A stretch of 64,000 nt of DNA from Parolsenella massiliensis (GCF_900143685.1 NZ_LT671675.1:1171985-1235984), one strand, 5' to 3'; shown: positions 51,435-61,376, numbered from the stretch's first letter. Program-made: numbers and translations. Notes: generated from the sequence alone by a model not told the origin.

Positions 51435-52952
51435 CTAGTTGGAGCTCGACGGACCGTACGTGCTCAGCATCTCGTCAATCGTCAGGAACTTGTAGCCCTG
51501 CTCCCTGAGCTTGGGCAGGGCGATCTTGAGCGCCTCGACCGTCTGGGAGCGGTCGCCGCCGCCGTCATGCATGAGCACGACGTTGCCCGGCTGGGCGCTC
51601 ATGATCGCCTCGGCGATCTTGTCGGCTCCCGGACGCCTCCAGTCCTCGGTGTCGATGTTCCAGCCCACCTCGGCCGTGCAGTGGCCCTTGAGCGTCTCCA
51701 CGAGGCTGCCGTAGTAGTTGCCGCCCGGCGCGCGCAGCACGTGCGTCACGCTCGTGCCCAGGACGTCCTCGATGGCCTTGAAGCCCTTGTCGACCTCGCC
51801 CACCTGCTCGTCGGCGGTCATGAACGTGAGGTTGACGCCCTGTCCCGAGCCGCTCGCGTGGTCCCACGTGTGCGAGCCGATCTGGTTGCCCTCGGCCACG
51901 ATGCGCTCGACCACGTCGGCGTTCTCGGCAACCTGGTTGCCGATCTCGAAGAACGTCGCATGGGCGTCGTTCTCCTTGAGCACGTCGAGGACCTCGGAGG
52001 TCGTCGTGGGCCACGGGCCGTCGTCGAACGTGAGGGCAATGACCTTGTCGCCGTTCGTGTTGACGTTGAAGACGGAGAAGCCGGCGTCAACGGGCTGCTT
52101 GGTGACCTCGGTCACGGACTTGCCGGAGACCTTGCCGGTCCTGGTGACCTGCTCGCCGTCCTCGCCGTCGGAGTAGACGTGGAACGGCGCCACGTAGTAG
52201 GACGAGGGGGAGCTCGTGTCCTGGCCGCCCTGGCCGTGGGCGATGGTCTCGGTCGTCTCGGTGTAGTCCTCGTCCACGTCGTTGCCGTCGGAGAACTCAA
52301 CCGTGGAGTGGCGCGGCACCACGGTCATGGGGTCGCTCGTCACCGTTCCGTTGAGGTTGGCCTCGAACTGGTCGCCGCCGCCCTCCTGCGCCACGGAGCC
52401 GTCCACGGCGATGAGGTTGCCGGCCTTAGGCGTGGCCCAGCCCTCCTTCACGAGGTCGGCGAGCGTGGAGCCGGCGTGCACCATGTGCTCCACGCCGTCG
52501 ACGCTCACGCGATAGATGGGCGGGTTGAGGTAGAGGAACGCCCCTCCGCCCACGAGCACCACCAGCGCGACGAGGATCACCACGACCACCGGCACGCGGC
52601 GGCGACGCTTCTTGGGAGCGCCCGGCACGCCCTGGCCCGAGCCGGCACGTCCCGCGTGCGCGGACCCCACGCGCTCGGGCGTCATACCCACGGCGCCATG
52701 GGCCGCGCCGCCCACGTAGGGGTTGTCCTCTACGGGCGCATAGGACGCGGGCTCGGGATCGCCGGGCGTCCCGTAGGGCGCGGGCTCGAAGCCGTCGTCC
52801 GCATAGGGGTTACCCTCGACGGGCGGGACGTAGGCCCCCGCCTGGGGCGCACGCTGCGTCGCAGGCTCGCCAGCCGCCTGGCCGCCCGCAACGCCCGTAT
52901 CAAAGCGGCTGCCTTGCTGCAGCTCGCCATCCTTCTTGAAGTGTCTGGCCAC
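51435..52952 (-). CDS. Membrane-anchored polysaccharide deacetylase (NodB domain)
   Basis: 505 residues. A long Pro/Gly/Ala-rich cytoplasmic N-terminus with NPY repeats (1-115) and KKRRRR stop-transfer leads into one membrane helix (120-143). A surface linker domain follows, then the NodB domain: TFDDGP (308-313), SHTWDH (His361, His365 metal ligands), RAPGG, DTEDW and LMHDGG. It removes acetyl groups from peptidoglycan or another wall polymer, often giving lysozyme resistance. The start is a GTG at 52952 with AGGAGG. The metal site is complete. Confidence 0.92.
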   Translation of the reverse strand: MARHFKKDGELQQGSRFDTGVAGGQAAGEPATQRAPQAGAYVPPVEGNPYADDGFEPAPYGTPGDPEPASYAPVEDNPYVGGAAHGAVGMTPERVGSAHAGRAGSGQGVPGAPKKRRRRVPVVVVILVALVVLVGGGAFLYLNPPIYRVSVDGVEHMVHAGSTLADLVKEGWATPKAGNLIAVDGSVAQEGGGDQFEANLNGTVTSDPMTVVPRHSTVEFSDGNDVDEDYTETTETIAHGQGGQDTSSPSSYYVAPFHVYSDGEDGEQVTRTGKVSGKSVTEVTKQPVDAGFSVFNVNTNGDKVIALTFDDGPWPTTTSEVLDVLKENDAHATFFEIGNQVAENADVVERIVAEGNQIGSHTWDHASGSGQGVNLTFMTADEQVGEVDKGFKAIEDVLGTSVTHVLRAPGGNYYGSLVETLKGHCTAEVGWNIDTEDWRRPGADKIAEAIMSAQPGNVVLMHDGGGDRSQTVEALKIALPKLREQGYKFLTIDEMLSTYGPSSSN

Positions 52953-53219
52953 GATGGCCCTCCTCGCTCAACTCACTCCATATGTGCTCATCATCGTAGC
53001 AGCCGAGCAACCTATGGGCTCCACCCGTTTTTCTCGAAATGCCCCGCGCGATGCCCCGGCCGCCCGCAAGCCGTTCTCGCAAATGCCTCACGCTCGAATC
53101 TGTTTGGCCGCACGCGAGAATCCCCCGCGTATCAAAGGGTTAATTCCGCCGTAATATTGCCTCGCTAGAGTATTGCGACGTCAGGGATCCAAGTTCTCAC
53201 GAAGAGAAAGCGAGTCCAC

Positions 53220-55307
53220 ATGGCTTCTAAGGTCACCGAGGAGTACGGCAGCCTGGTGTTCAGCGACTCCGTCATGCGCGAGCGCCTGCCCAAGCCCACC
53301 TACAAGGAGCTCTCCCGAGTCATCAAGGAGGGCAAGGCTCTCAACCTCGACATCGCCAACGAGGTTGCCCACGCCATGAAGGAGTGGGCGCTCGAGAAGG
53401 GCGCCACCCACTACACCCACTGGTTCCAGCCGCTCACGGGCATCACGTCCGAGAAGCACGACGCGTTCATGGAGCCCACGGGAGACGGCCGCGCGCTCGA
53501 GACCTTCGCGGGCAAGGCGCTCATCCAGGGCGAGCCCGACGCCTCGAGCTTCCCCTCCGGCGGCCTGCGCGCCACGTTCGAGGCCCGCGGCTACACGGCC
53601 TGGGACCCCACCTCCCCCGCCTTCATCAAGGATGAGGTCCTCTGCGTCCCCACGGCGTTCATCTCCTACACCGGCCAGGCGCTCGACAAGAAGACCCCGC
53701 TGCTACGTTCCTGCGTGGCGCTCGACGGCCAGGCCAAGCGCGTGCTGAAGCTCTTTGGCAAGGACGTCAAGAGCGTCACCACCACCGTGGGCCCCGAGCA
53801 GGAGTACTTCCTCATCAAGGAGGAGGACTACGCGGCCCGTCCCGACCTCATCATGTGCGGCCGCACGCTGTTCGGCTGCGAGCCGGTCAAGGGCCAGGAG
53901 CTCGAGGAGCACTACTTCGGCGCCATCCGCCCCACGGTCAACGAGTTCATGAAGGAGCTCGATGACGAGCTGTGGAAGCTCGCCGTGCCCGCCAAGACCA
54001 AGCACAACGAGGTGGCCCCCTGCCAGCACGAGCTCGCCCCCATCTTCGAGACGAGCTCCAAGGCCATCGACCACAACCTGGTCACGATGGAGAAGATGAA
54101 GATCATCGCCTCCCACCACGGCCTCACCTGCCTGCAGCACGAGAAGCCCTTCGACTACGTCAACGGCTCGGGCAAGCACAACAACTGGTCCATCTCCGCA
54201 GACGGTAAGAACCTGCTCGACCCGTCTGACACGCCCGAGGACAACCTGCAGTTCCTCGTCTTCCTCTCCAGCGTCATCGCCGCGGTTGACGACTACCAGG
54301 ACCTCATGCGCGCAAGCGTGGCCTCGGCCGGCAACGACCACCGTCTGGGTGCCAACGAGGCGCCTCCCGCGATCGTCTCCATCTTCCTGGGCGATGACCT
54401 GGCCGCCGTCGTGGACGCGCTCATCAACGACAAGCCCTACTCGAGCCACCCGCGCGAGAAGATGGACCTGGGCGTTCCGCAGCTCGCCGACCTCACGAAG
54501 GACAGCACGGACCGCAACCGCACCTCCCCGTTCGCGTTCACGGGCAACAAGTTCGAGTTCCGCATGTGCGGCTCGCAGCAGAACCTGTCCGACCCGAATA
54601 TGGTGCTGAACACCGCCGTGGCCGAGCAGCTCGACCGCTTCGCCACCGACATGGCCGACGTCGCCGAGTGCGACTTCATCGTCGCCGCCCTCGCCTGGGT
54701 CAAGAAGACGCTCACCGACCACCAGCGCATCATCTTCAACGGCAACGGCTACTCCGACGAGTGGCCCGCGGAGGCCGAGAAGCGCGGTCTGCTCAACATG
54801 CGCACCACGCCCGACGCCCTGCCCTGCCTCGTCGCCGAGAAGAACCTCAGGCTGTTCGAGAAGTACCACGTGGCCTCCTCCGACGAGATGCACGCCCGCT
54901 ACGTCTCCAAGGCCGAGCAGTACGCCAAGCTCCTGAACATCGAGGCCAACACGATGGTGTACATGACCAAGCACATGTACCTGCCGGCCCTGTTCGACTA
55001 CTCCGGCGACATCGCCACGACCGTTGCCACGAAGGCCGAGCTTGGCATCGCCGCCAAGGCCGAGAAGACGCTCGTTCAGACGCTCACCGACGGCATCGAC
55101 AAGATCACTGAGCTCGTCGCTGACCTGGAGAAGAAGAACGCCGCCGCCCAGGCCCTCGAGGACTGCACGGAGCAGGACAACGCCTACCGCGACTCCGTGA
55201 TTCCTGCCATGGACGCCCTGCGCGCCGACGTCGATGCCATGGAGAAGGTCTGCGGCCACGACTACTGGCCAGTGCCCAGCTACAACAAGATCCTGTTCTA
55301 CGTGTAA
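53220..55307 (+). CDS. glnN: Glutamine synthetase type III
   Basis: Makes glutamine from glutamate and ammonia with ATP. 695 residues, the large GSIII form found in Bacteroidetes, Firmicutes and Coriobacteriia. [33 protein letters not shown] and [14 protein letters not shown] are GSIII signatures. The ATG at 53220 has a weak AGAGAAAG site. The 267-base upstream spacer is AT-richer around 53140-53180 (GGTTAATTCC, TAATATTG) and may hold the promoter, but I see no known nitrogen operator. Confidence 0.96.
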   Translation: MASKVTEEYGSLVFSDSVMRERLPKPTYKELSRVIKEGKALNLDIANEVAHAMKEWALEKGATHYTHWFQPLTGITSEKHDAFMEPTGDGRALETFAGKALIQGEPDASSFPSGGLRATFEARGYTAWDPTSPAFIKDEVLCVPTAFISYTGQALDKKTPLLRSCVALDGQAKRVLKLFGKDVKSVTTTVGPEQEYFLIKEEDYAARPDLIMCGRTLFGCEPVKGQELEEHYFGAIRPTVNEFMKELDDELWKLAVPAKTKHNEVAPCQHELAPIFETSSKAIDHNLVTMEKMKIIASHHGLTCLQHEKPFDYVNGSGKHNNWSISADGKNLLDPSDTPEDNLQFLVFLSSVIAAVDDYQDLMRASVASAGNDHRLGANEAPPAIVSIFLGDDLAAVVDALINDKPYSSHPREKMDLGVPQLADLTKDSTDRNRTSPFAFTGNKFEFRMCGSQQNLSDPNMVLNTAVAEQLDRFATDMADVAECDFIVAALAWVKKTLTDHQRIIFNGNGYSDEWPAEAEKRGLLNMRTTPDALPCLVAEKNLRLFEKYHVASSDEMHARYVSKAEQYAKLLNIEANTMVYMTKHMYLPALFDYSGDIATTVATKAELGIAAKAEKTLVQTLTDGIDKITELVADLEKKNAAAQALEDCTEQDNAYRDSVIPAMDALRADVDAMEKVCGHDYWPVPSYNKILFYV

Positions 55308-55342
55308 CGGCGCACCGAAAGCCCGCTCGCCACGCATCCCCA

Positions 55343-55376
55343 GGAGGCCTCGCCCAACGGCGGGGCCTCCTTCTTT
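55343..55376 (+). terminator. Terminator of glnN
   Basis: GGAGGCCTCGCC-CAAC-GGCGGGGCCTCC with one mismatch, followed by TTCTTT, 35 bases after the glnN stop. Confidence 0.82.
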
Positions 55377-55378
55377 GG

Positions 55379-55436
55379 CATGCCATTGGGGACGGGTTCC
55401 GATGGCATGCCAGCGGAACCCGTCCCCAATGGCATG
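55379..55436. repeat. Perfect 23-bp inverted repeat (family C)
   Basis: Arms 55379-55401 and 55414-55436 are exact reverse complements (CATGCCATTGGGGACGGG... and ...CCCGTCCCCAATGGCATG) around a 12-base loop. The GGGGACGGGTTCC word recurs at several intergenic sites. It sits between glnN and the serB fusion gene. Confidence 0.88.
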
Positions 55437-55474
55437 CCGTGCTAGAGTGGGGACCACAGCCGAGAGGAGAGGCC

Positions 55475-56647
55475 ATGAGCGCAACGATGAGAGCCGTGAG
55501 GACCGAGGCAGACCAGGAGGAGCTCGCCGAGCTTGCCGCCCAGATCTGGGACGAGTACTGGCCCGCGCTCATCGGCGAGGCGCAGACGCGCTACATGGTC
55601 GAGCAGTTCCAGAGCCTGGGCGCGATTCGCCGTGACATGGCCGAGCACGCCTACGAGTACTGGTTCGTCATGGACGACGAGGGCCGCACGTGCGGCTACA
55701 CCGGCGGCCACGTGGAGAGCGAGACCAATCGCTTCTTCATCTCGAAGATCTACCTCAAGGCAAGCGAGCGGGGACGCCACCTGGCGAGCGACGTCATCGC
55801 CTTCTACGTGGGGCTGTGCCGCGAGCGTGGTCTGCGAGCCATGTACCTCACGGTGAACAAGCACAACGAGCTGGGCATCCGCTGCTATCGCGGAAAGAGC
55901 TTCGACGTGATCGACGCCGTGGAGACGAGCATCGGCGAGGGCTTCGTCATGGACGACTACATCATGGAGAAGCGCGTGCCCGCCGCAGGCGCCGACATGC
56001 GCCTCATCGTCATGGACATCGACTCCACGCTCATAAACGAGGAGGTCATCGACCTGCTTGGTGACGAGGCGGGCGCGGGCGAGCGCATTGCGGGCATCAC
56101 GGTGCGTGCCATGCGAGGAGAGCTCGACTTTGCCCAAGCGCTCAAGGAACGCGTGGGGCTGCTCGCAGGTCTTGACGAGGGCGTGTTCGACCGCGCCTAC
56201 GCACGCGTGACGTTCACACCGGGCGCCCGAGAGCTCGTGGTCGAGGCACACCGCCGCGGCTGGAAGGTCGGCGTGGTGTCCGGCGGCTTTCACGAGGTGG
56301 CAGACCGCATTGTGGCCGCTGCGGGCATCGACTACTGCCTGGCGAACCGCCTGGAGGTTGCGGACGGGTACCTCACGGGCAGGCTCGCGAGCGGAATCGT
56401 CACGAAGCAGCGCAAGCTCGAGGCCCTCGAGCAATGGGCGGCAGAGCTCGGCATTCCTCTCTCGCAGACCATTGCCATGGGAGACGGCGCAAACGACATC
56501 CCCATGATCTTGGCGGCGGGCACAGGCATCGCCTTCTGCGCCAAGCCCAAGGTGCGCGCCGCGGCGCCGCACGCCATCGACGAGCGCAACCTCATGCGCG
56601 CGTTCGACATCATCGATAGCTCGGATCGAACGGCTCGCAACTCCTAG
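55475..56647 (+). CDS. serB: GNAT acetyltransferase fused to phosphoserine phosphatase
   Basis: 390 residues. Residues 1-165 form a GNAT N-acetyltransferase (FFISKIYLKASERGRHLAS is the acetyl-CoA strand and loop). Residues 174-390 form a SerB-type HAD phosphatase: MDIDSTLINEE (Asp181, Asp183), VVSGGF, and GDGANDIPM. No ACT domain is seen, which many longer SerB proteins carry. The phosphatase completes serine synthesis from phosphoserine; what the acetyltransferase adds is unknown. The ATG at 55475 has GAGAGGAGAGG. No frameshift: the two domains are in one continuous frame. Confidence 0.87.
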   Translation: MSATMRAVRTEADQEELAELAAQIWDEYWPALIGEAQTRYMVEQFQSLGAIRRDMAEHAYEYWFVMDDEGRTCGYTGGHVESETNRFFISKIYLKASERGRHLASDVIAFYVGLCRERGLRAMYLTVNKHNELGIRCYRGKSFDVIDAVETSIGEGFVMDDYIMEKRVPAAGADMRLIVMDIDSTLINEEVIDLLGDEAGAGERIAGITVRAMRGELDFAQALKERVGLLAGLDEGVFDRAYARVTFTPGARELVVEAHRRGWKVGVVSGGFHEVADRIVAAAGIDYCLANRLEVADGYLTGRLASGIVTKQRKLEALEQWAAELGIPLSQTIAMGDGANDIPMILAAGTGIAFCAKPKVRAAAPHAIDERNLMRAFDIIDSSDRTARNS

Positions 56648-56677
56648 CGGGGGCACGCAAGAACCCCCTCTCGCCCC

Positions 56678-57220
56678 CTAGGGCAGCTCCCGCATCGACA
56701 CGCCGGCGATGATCTCCGTGATGCCGTCGAACACAAGCGCGAGACCCGCGACGAGCATCACGAGCTCGGCCATCGCAAACGGCGAGGCAACCACGGCCGC
56801 ACCAGCAAGCAGCGTGACCACGCCAATGACCATGCGCCACACCCAGCCCACGCCAAGCGCACGGCGAATGACGTTTGCCTCGATGACGTCGTTCACGCCC
56901 GTCACAAGCACGATGATGCCGATGAGCACGTAGACCACGGCCACGAACGCATCGGGCCACATGATGAGGCAGACGCCCGGAATGGCCTCCAGAAGGCCCA
57001 TGAACAGGTCTGCCTGGCGCAGCCCCTCGGACGAGTGGCGCCAGCAGTTGGCAAGCGTCACGGCGCCCACGATGGCCAGCGTCCACCCAACGACCCGCAC
57101 AATGAGCAGCGTGGCCCCAATGGGGCTCACGAACATCGCCACGCCCAGCACGAGCAGCGCCACCCCCATGAGGATGACCGTTGCCTTCGTGCGCTTGAAC
57201 AGCCTCTCGAACATATCCAT
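56678..57220 (-). CDS. DUF308 (HdeD-like) membrane protein
   Basis: 180 residues, six membrane helices in three hairpins, each with the DUF308 pattern (GVALLVLGVAMFVSP, IGIIVLVTGVNDVIEA, GLALVFDGITEIIAG). Homologues include HdeD of acid resistance in E. coli, but most have no known role. The ATG at 57220 has AAGGAGG. It is convergent with the serB fusion gene and 88 bases from mntP on the same strand. Confidence 0.88.
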   Translation of the reverse strand: MDMFERLFKRTKATVILMGVALLVLGVAMFVSPIGATLLIVRVVGWTLAIVGAVTLANCWRHSSEGLRQADLFMGLLEAIPGVCLIMWPDAFVAVVYVLIGIIVLVTGVNDVIEANVIRRALGVGWVWRMVIGVVTLLAGAAVVASPFAMAELVMLVAGLALVFDGITEIIAGVSMRELP

Positions 57221-57308
57221 AGTTGCCTCCTTGTCAGGCTTATACCCAACAAGGCGGCAATGGTGCCAGGGTCAGCTGTCGCCGCCAGCGCCAGCGGCGG
57301 CCCCTCCC

Positions 57309-57896
57309 CTACGCGAGAAACGCCTTGAGGCCGATGATCACGAGCACGATGCCGCCCACGACCTGCGCGCGGTCTCCCAGCACCTCGCCGAGCTTGCGGC
57401 CCAGCACGAGCGACACCACGCAGCACAGAAACGTCGTGAGCGCGATGATCGGGGAGGCAACCCCGACGTTCACGGCCTGCGCGCGCAGGCTCACGCCCAC
57501 GGCGAACGCATCGATGGCCGTGGCGATGGCCTGGGCAAGCACCGTGACGAACGTAAGGCGCTTCGCCACAGGGCCCGCGCCGCTCTCCTCGGGCTCGCCG
57601 TCCGCATCGCCCTTGCCCGTCAGGGCGCTCACGCCCTCACGAATCATGTTGCCGCCAACAAAGCCCAGAATGACGAGGGTAATGATGCCGGCGTAGGCCT
57701 CGATGACCTCGGCGGCCAGCCCTCCCAGCAGATACCCCGCCACCGGCATGATGCCCTGGAACAGCCCGAACATGATGGGCATGAGCATGAGCCTCGCACG
57801 CGACTCCGTTGCGTACACGAACGTGTTCGAGATGGTCACGGCAAACGCATCGGCAGAGAGCGCCACGCCCAACACGATGATCTCAACGAGGGTCAA
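57309..57896 (-). CDS. mntP: Manganese efflux pump MntP
   Basis: 195 residues, six helices in two DUF204 repeats. Each carries the ADAFAV-type acidic motif (LSADAFAVTISN and TAIDAFAVGVSL), which binds manganese. Start is TTG at 57896 with GGAGG eight bases upstream. No yybP-ykoY-type manganese riboswitch is visible in the 120-base upstream spacer. Confidence 0.92.
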   Translation of the reverse strand: MTLVEIIVLGVALSADAFAVTISNTFVYATESRARLMLMPIMFGLFQGIMPVAGYLLGGLAAEVIEAYAGIITLVILGFVGGNMIREGVSALTGKGDADGEPEESGAGPVAKRLTFVTVLAQAIATAIDAFAVGVSLRAQAVNVGVASPIIALTTFLCCVVSLVLGRKLGEVLGDRAQVVGGIVLVIIGLKAFLA

Positions 57897-57990
57897 AGCC
57901 TCATCCTCCAGGGACGCACAGCGGGCAAAACGTCGCTATGATACCCCGTCGGCACACAGTAAGCGCAGGTAAACTGCAGCGTCGAGGACG

Positions 57991-58021
57991 GTGACAGTTT
58001 GACCCCGTCCCCAAGTGTCAC
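57991..58021. repeat. Family C hairpin at the MFS stop codon
   Basis: GTGACA (57991-57996) pairs with TGTCAC (58016-58021), with GACCCCGTCCCC between; the right arm contains the stop codon of the MFS gene (58018-58020). It looks like another GGGGACGGGGTC-type element. Confidence 0.5.
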
Positions 58022-59277
58022 GCGCGCTCGCCGCGGGCGTCGGGCAGCGTCAGCAGCATGACGAGGCCCACCACGAGCAGGATGCCGATGGACAGCACAC
58101 CGAGGTTGGCGCTGCCCGTGGCCGCGGTGATGACGCTCACGAGGAAGGTGCCCATGACGCTGGCGTAGCGGCCAAAGATGTCAAAGAAGCCGTAGTACTC
58201 GTTGCTGCGCTCCTTGGGCACGAGCTTGCCGAAGTAGCTGCGCGAGAGCGCCTGGATGCCGCCCTGGAACAGGCCCACGAGGATGGCGAGGATCCAGAAC
58301 TCCGTGGCCGTCTGCAGCGCGAACGCCGCAAACAGGACGATGCCGCAGTACGCCACCACCGCAGCGATGATCATGCGCAGCGTGCCGAACTTGCCCGCGA
58401 GCTTGCCGTAGGCGATGGCCGAGGGAAACGCCACGAACTGCGTCACGAGAAGCGCCAGCACGAGCTGCGTGGAGTCGATACCCAGTGCCGCCCCGTAGCT
58501 CGTCGCCATGGAGATGACGGTGTGCACACCGTCGATGTAGAAGAAGAACGCCACCATGTAGACGATGAGCGTGCGGTCCTGCGCGATGGAGTGCATCGTC
58601 TTGGCAAGCCCGCGGAACGTGTCGGCGCAGATCTTGCCGAGCGTCTCGCCCTCCTCGCGCTCCTTGCCGTAGCGCTGTTTGTACGTGCGGATGAGCGGCA
58701 GCGTGAACGCGAGCCACCACAGGCCCGTGATCACGAACGACATCCTCGTGCACAGCATGGTGTCGAGCCTCAGGGCAGGACCGCCAAAGATGAGCGCCAG
58801 GCACACGATGAACGGCACCGTGGAGCCCACGTAGCCCCAGGCGTAGCCCGAGCTCGAGACCATGTCCATGCGCTCGTCGGTCGTGACGTCGGTGAGCATG
58901 GCATCGTAGAAGGTCATGGACGAGTTGAGGCCCACCGTGCACACCACGTAGGCCACGAGAAACGGCAACGCCCCCATGGGGATGGCCTGCGCAAAGCACA
59001 GCACGAGGCCCGTGAGAAAGAATCCGATGAAGAACTTGATCTTGTTGCCCGCGTAGTCTGCGAGAGACCCCAGCACGGGCATGAGCAGCGCCACGACGAG
59101 CGAGGCGATGGTCTGGGCGTTGGCCCAGGCGCTCACGAGCTCGGCCGCCGAGGCGCCCGTGTTGATGGCGTTGAAGTAGATGGGGACGATCGAGGTGTTG
59201 AGCAGCACGAGCGCGGAGTTACCCACGTCGTACATCACCCAGTTGCGCTCGAGCTTGGTGTACTTCGTCTTTGCCAT
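58018..59277 (-). CDS. UMF1/Atg22-like MFS transporter
   Basis: 419 residues, about twelve helices. The N-terminus WVMYDVGNSALVLLNTSIVPIYF and LMPVLGSLADYAGNK identify the UMF1 family (PF11700), related to yeast Atg22 amino-acid effluxers. Function in bacteria is not established. The ATG at 59277 has GGGAG; the frame is open further upstream but without a site. Confidence 0.88.
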   Translation of the reverse strand: MAKTKYTKLERNWVMYDVGNSALVLLNTSIVPIYFNAINTGASAAELVSAWANAQTIASLVVALLMPVLGSLADYAGNKIKFFIGFFLTGLVLCFAQAIPMGALPFLVAYVVCTVGLNSSMTFYDAMLTDVTTDERMDMVSSSGYAWGYVGSTVPFIVCLALIFGGPALRLDTMLCTRMSFVITGLWWLAFTLPLIRTYKQRYGKEREEGETLGKICADTFRGLAKTMHSIAQDRTLIVYMVAFFFYIDGVHTVISMATSYGAALGIDSTQLVLALLVTQFVAFPSAIAYGKLAGKFGTLRMIIAAVVAYCGIVLFAAFALQTATEFWILAILVGLFQGGIQALSRSYFGKLVPKERSNEYYGFFDIFGRYASVMGTFLVSVITAATGSANLGVLSIGILLVVGLVMLLTLPDARGERA

Positions 59278-59453
59278 GGGTTTCTCCCGTGCTCGCAGGG
59301 TCGCGCCGAGCGGCGCGCGTATAGACCATGGTAACGGTTGGCGAGCACACCGAACGTAAGCCTCCCGTAAACCGGCACCGCGCGCTGCCCAGTGGATACG
59401 AGCGCCGTGCGAGGGGGCATAATGGAGACAGTCACTCGGATGAAAGGACGACC

Positions 59454-60380
59454 ATGCCCGCACTCATCACCCACCACCTGTTCGGAGAGCGCTCCGCCTC
59501 CCTGCTGCCGCAGGGCCTCATCACGAGCGAGGAGGAGCTTCTCGCGTTTCTTCTTGGCAACCAGGGGCCAGACCCCTTCTTCTTCCGCGTGCTCACCATG
59601 CCCGAGCGCGGCCAGAACGCCCGCCAGCTCGCCCACGAGATGCACGATGGGCGCATGACGCGCGCGTTCACGGCGCTGCGCGACGGGGTGGGCCACCTTC
59701 CCGAGGCAGACGCCGGCATCGGGCGCGCGTTCGCGCTCGGCATGCTGTCGCACTACGCGCTCGACCGCGCGGCGCACCCGTTCGTCTACGCCGAGCAGTA
59801 CGCGCTCATCGACGCGGCCGATGACCTCTACGACGCGGACAGCGAGGTGCACGCCGTCATCGAGAGCGACCTGGACACGTGGATGCTGTGGAGCCTGCGC
59901 CACGCCACGGTGCACGACTGCCCGCCTGCCACCGAGCTCGCGCGCACCGAGCGCATCTGCCGCGTGGCCGGCGCGCTCATGAGCCAGGTTGCCTGGGCCA
60001 CCTTTGGCATCGAGCTTCCCGCCACCGAGTACGCGGGCGCCGTGGCAGACATGGAGCTGTGCTACCGCGCCATCGAGCCGCACGGCTCGCTCAAGGCCGG
60101 CACCGTGGGGGGCCTGGAGCGCCTCGTGCGCTCCCACTCGTTGCTCGAGGCCCTCTCCCACCGCGTCTCCACGTCAGACGACTGCCCCGCGGCCAACCTG
60201 GAGCACCGCGAGTGGAAGAATCCCTTCACGGGCGAGACGAGCACCGAGTCGTTCCCCGACCGCTTCGACGCGGCGCTGCGCGGCTGGCCCGCGCTCGCGC
60301 TGGCGTTCACGCACGGCGGCGACGAGCTCCACGAGGCCGTGGCCGGCCTCAACTACTCCGGCACGCCGGACAGCGAGTAA
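59454..60380 (+). CDS. Zinc-dependent phospholipase C-like protein
   Basis: 308 residues. The opening PALITHHLFGERSA and the central LSHYALDRAAHPFVY match the Zn_dep_PLPC family; the histidines and aspartate of that segment would bind zinc. No signal peptide is seen, so unlike secreted phospholipase C it is probably cytoplasmic. Phospholipid or phosphoester hydrolysis is the family expectation; substrate unknown. The ATG at 59454 has GAAAGGA. Confidence 0.82.
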   Translation: MPALITHHLFGERSASLLPQGLITSEEELLAFLLGNQGPDPFFFRVLTMPERGQNARQLAHEMHDGRMTRAFTALRDGVGHLPEADAGIGRAFALGMLSHYALDRAAHPFVYAEQYALIDAADDLYDADSEVHAVIESDLDTWMLWSLRHATVHDCPPATELARTERICRVAGALMSQVAWATFGIELPATEYAGAVADMELCYRAIEPHGSLKAGTVGGLERLVRSHSLLEALSHRVSTSDDCPAANLEHREWKNPFTGETSTESFPDRFDAALRGWPALALAFTHGGDELHEAVAGLNYSGTPDSE

Positions 60381-60386
60381 CAACGA

Positions 60387-60429
60387 GGGGCTCCCAAAAG
60401 CGTCGACACCTTTTGGGAGCCCCTTTTTT
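60387..60429 (+). terminator. Strong terminator after the PLC-like gene
   Basis: GGGGCTCCCAAAAG (60387-60400) and CTTTTGGGAGCCCC (60410-60423) are exact complements, followed by TTTTTT. Confidence 0.92.
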
Positions 60430-60440
60430 GACGCGCCAAC

Positions 60441-60483
60441 GTGCCAACGGAACCCGTCCCCTTTGGCACGTCCCCCTTGGCAC
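60441..60483. repeat. Family C repeat remnant
   Basis: GTGCCAA...TTGGCAC (60441-60469) encloses CGGAACCCGTCCCC, the same word as the perfect element at 55414-55436. A further TTGGCAC touches the stop codon of the prolyl aminopeptidase gene. Confidence 0.65.
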
Positions 60484-61376
60484 TACTCGTGGCGCTCCAT
60501 GAAGTCCTCGACCGTGGCGTTGTACTGCTCGACGTGCTCGAGGTGGACGCAGTGCGTGCCCTCGAGAAGCGCCCACTCCGCCCCGGGGATGCCGTCGGCG
60601 ATCTGCTTGGCAATGAGCGGGGTGCACTCGTCGGCCGTGCCGCTCGTCACGAGCGTGGGGATGCAGATGTCGCCGAGTTTGTCGACCACGCTCCAGTGGC
60701 TGAGCTTGCCCGTCACCACGAACTCGCTCATGCCCTGCATCGTGTGGTAGACCTCGTCGCCCACCGGGTCGGCGAAGGGCTTGCGCCACGCCACGGGACG
60801 CTCGTTCTCGGGCACGGCGGCCACGTGGCGGCGGTAGTACTCGGCGCTCGCGGCCTTGACCTCGGGGCGGTCGTAGTCTCCGTCCACGTCTGCCTGCGCC
60901 AGGGCCTGCTCCATCTCCTTGGGCAGGTAGGAGCGAAGGCGGATCGCCTCGGCAAGCCACAGGTCCATGTCGGCCGGCGAGCTCGCCACCGTCATGGACG
61001 CCACGCCGCTCGGGCGGTGCGTGGCGTACTGCAGCTCCAGCATGCCACCCCAGCTCTGGCCAAGCAGGTGCACGTGATCGAGCCCCAGGTGGCGGCGCAG
61101 CTCGTGGAGCTCCTCCTCGAACAGCTCGGCGCTCCACATGTCGGGGTTGCTCGGCGCCTTGGAGTAGCCGCAGCCGATCTGGTCGTAGTAGATGACCTGG
61201 CGGTGGTACTTGCGGGCAAGCTCGTCGAGGCTTCGCAGGTACCAGTGCGTGTTGCCGGGACCACCGTGAATGGTGAGCAGCGGCAGGCGGCCCAGGTCGT
61301 TCTCGCCCACGATCCTGTACCACGTCTTGTAGCCCTTGAAGGGCATGTAGCCCTCGACGACCTTGAGCTCCTCCAT
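60483..61376 (-). CDS. pip: Proline iminopeptidase-type alpha/beta hydrolase
   Basis: 297-residue S33-family serine peptidase that releases N-terminal proline from peptides. HGGPG (37-41) forms the oxyanion hole, GQSWGG carries Ser108, the acid is in SGTADECTP and the histidine in EGTHCVHLE. Residues of the cap match bacterial prolyl aminopeptidases. ATG at 61376 with GAGGGGAG. No signal peptide. It stands next to a peptide-binding lipoprotein, consistent with peptide use. Confidence 0.88.
   Translation of the reverse strand: MEELKVVEGYMPFKGYKTWYRIVGENDLGRLPLLTIHGGPGNTHWYLRSLDELARKYHRQVIYYDQIGCGYSKAPSNPDMWSAELFEEELHELRRHLGLDHVHLLGQSWGGMLELQYATHRPSGVASMTVASSPADMDLWLAEAIRLRSYLPKEMEQALAQADVDGDYDRPEVKAASAEYYRRHVAAVPENERPVAWRKPFADPVGDEVYHTMQGMSEFVVTGKLSHWSVVDKLGDICIPTLVTSGTADECTPLIAKQIADGIPGAEWALLEGTHCVHLEHVEQYNATVEDFMERHE

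Noticed and set aside
57897-58017. Manganese (yybP-ykoY) riboswitch before mntP
   Set aside because: The spacer is short and shows only a family C hairpin near the neighbouring stop; no riboswitch core is visible.
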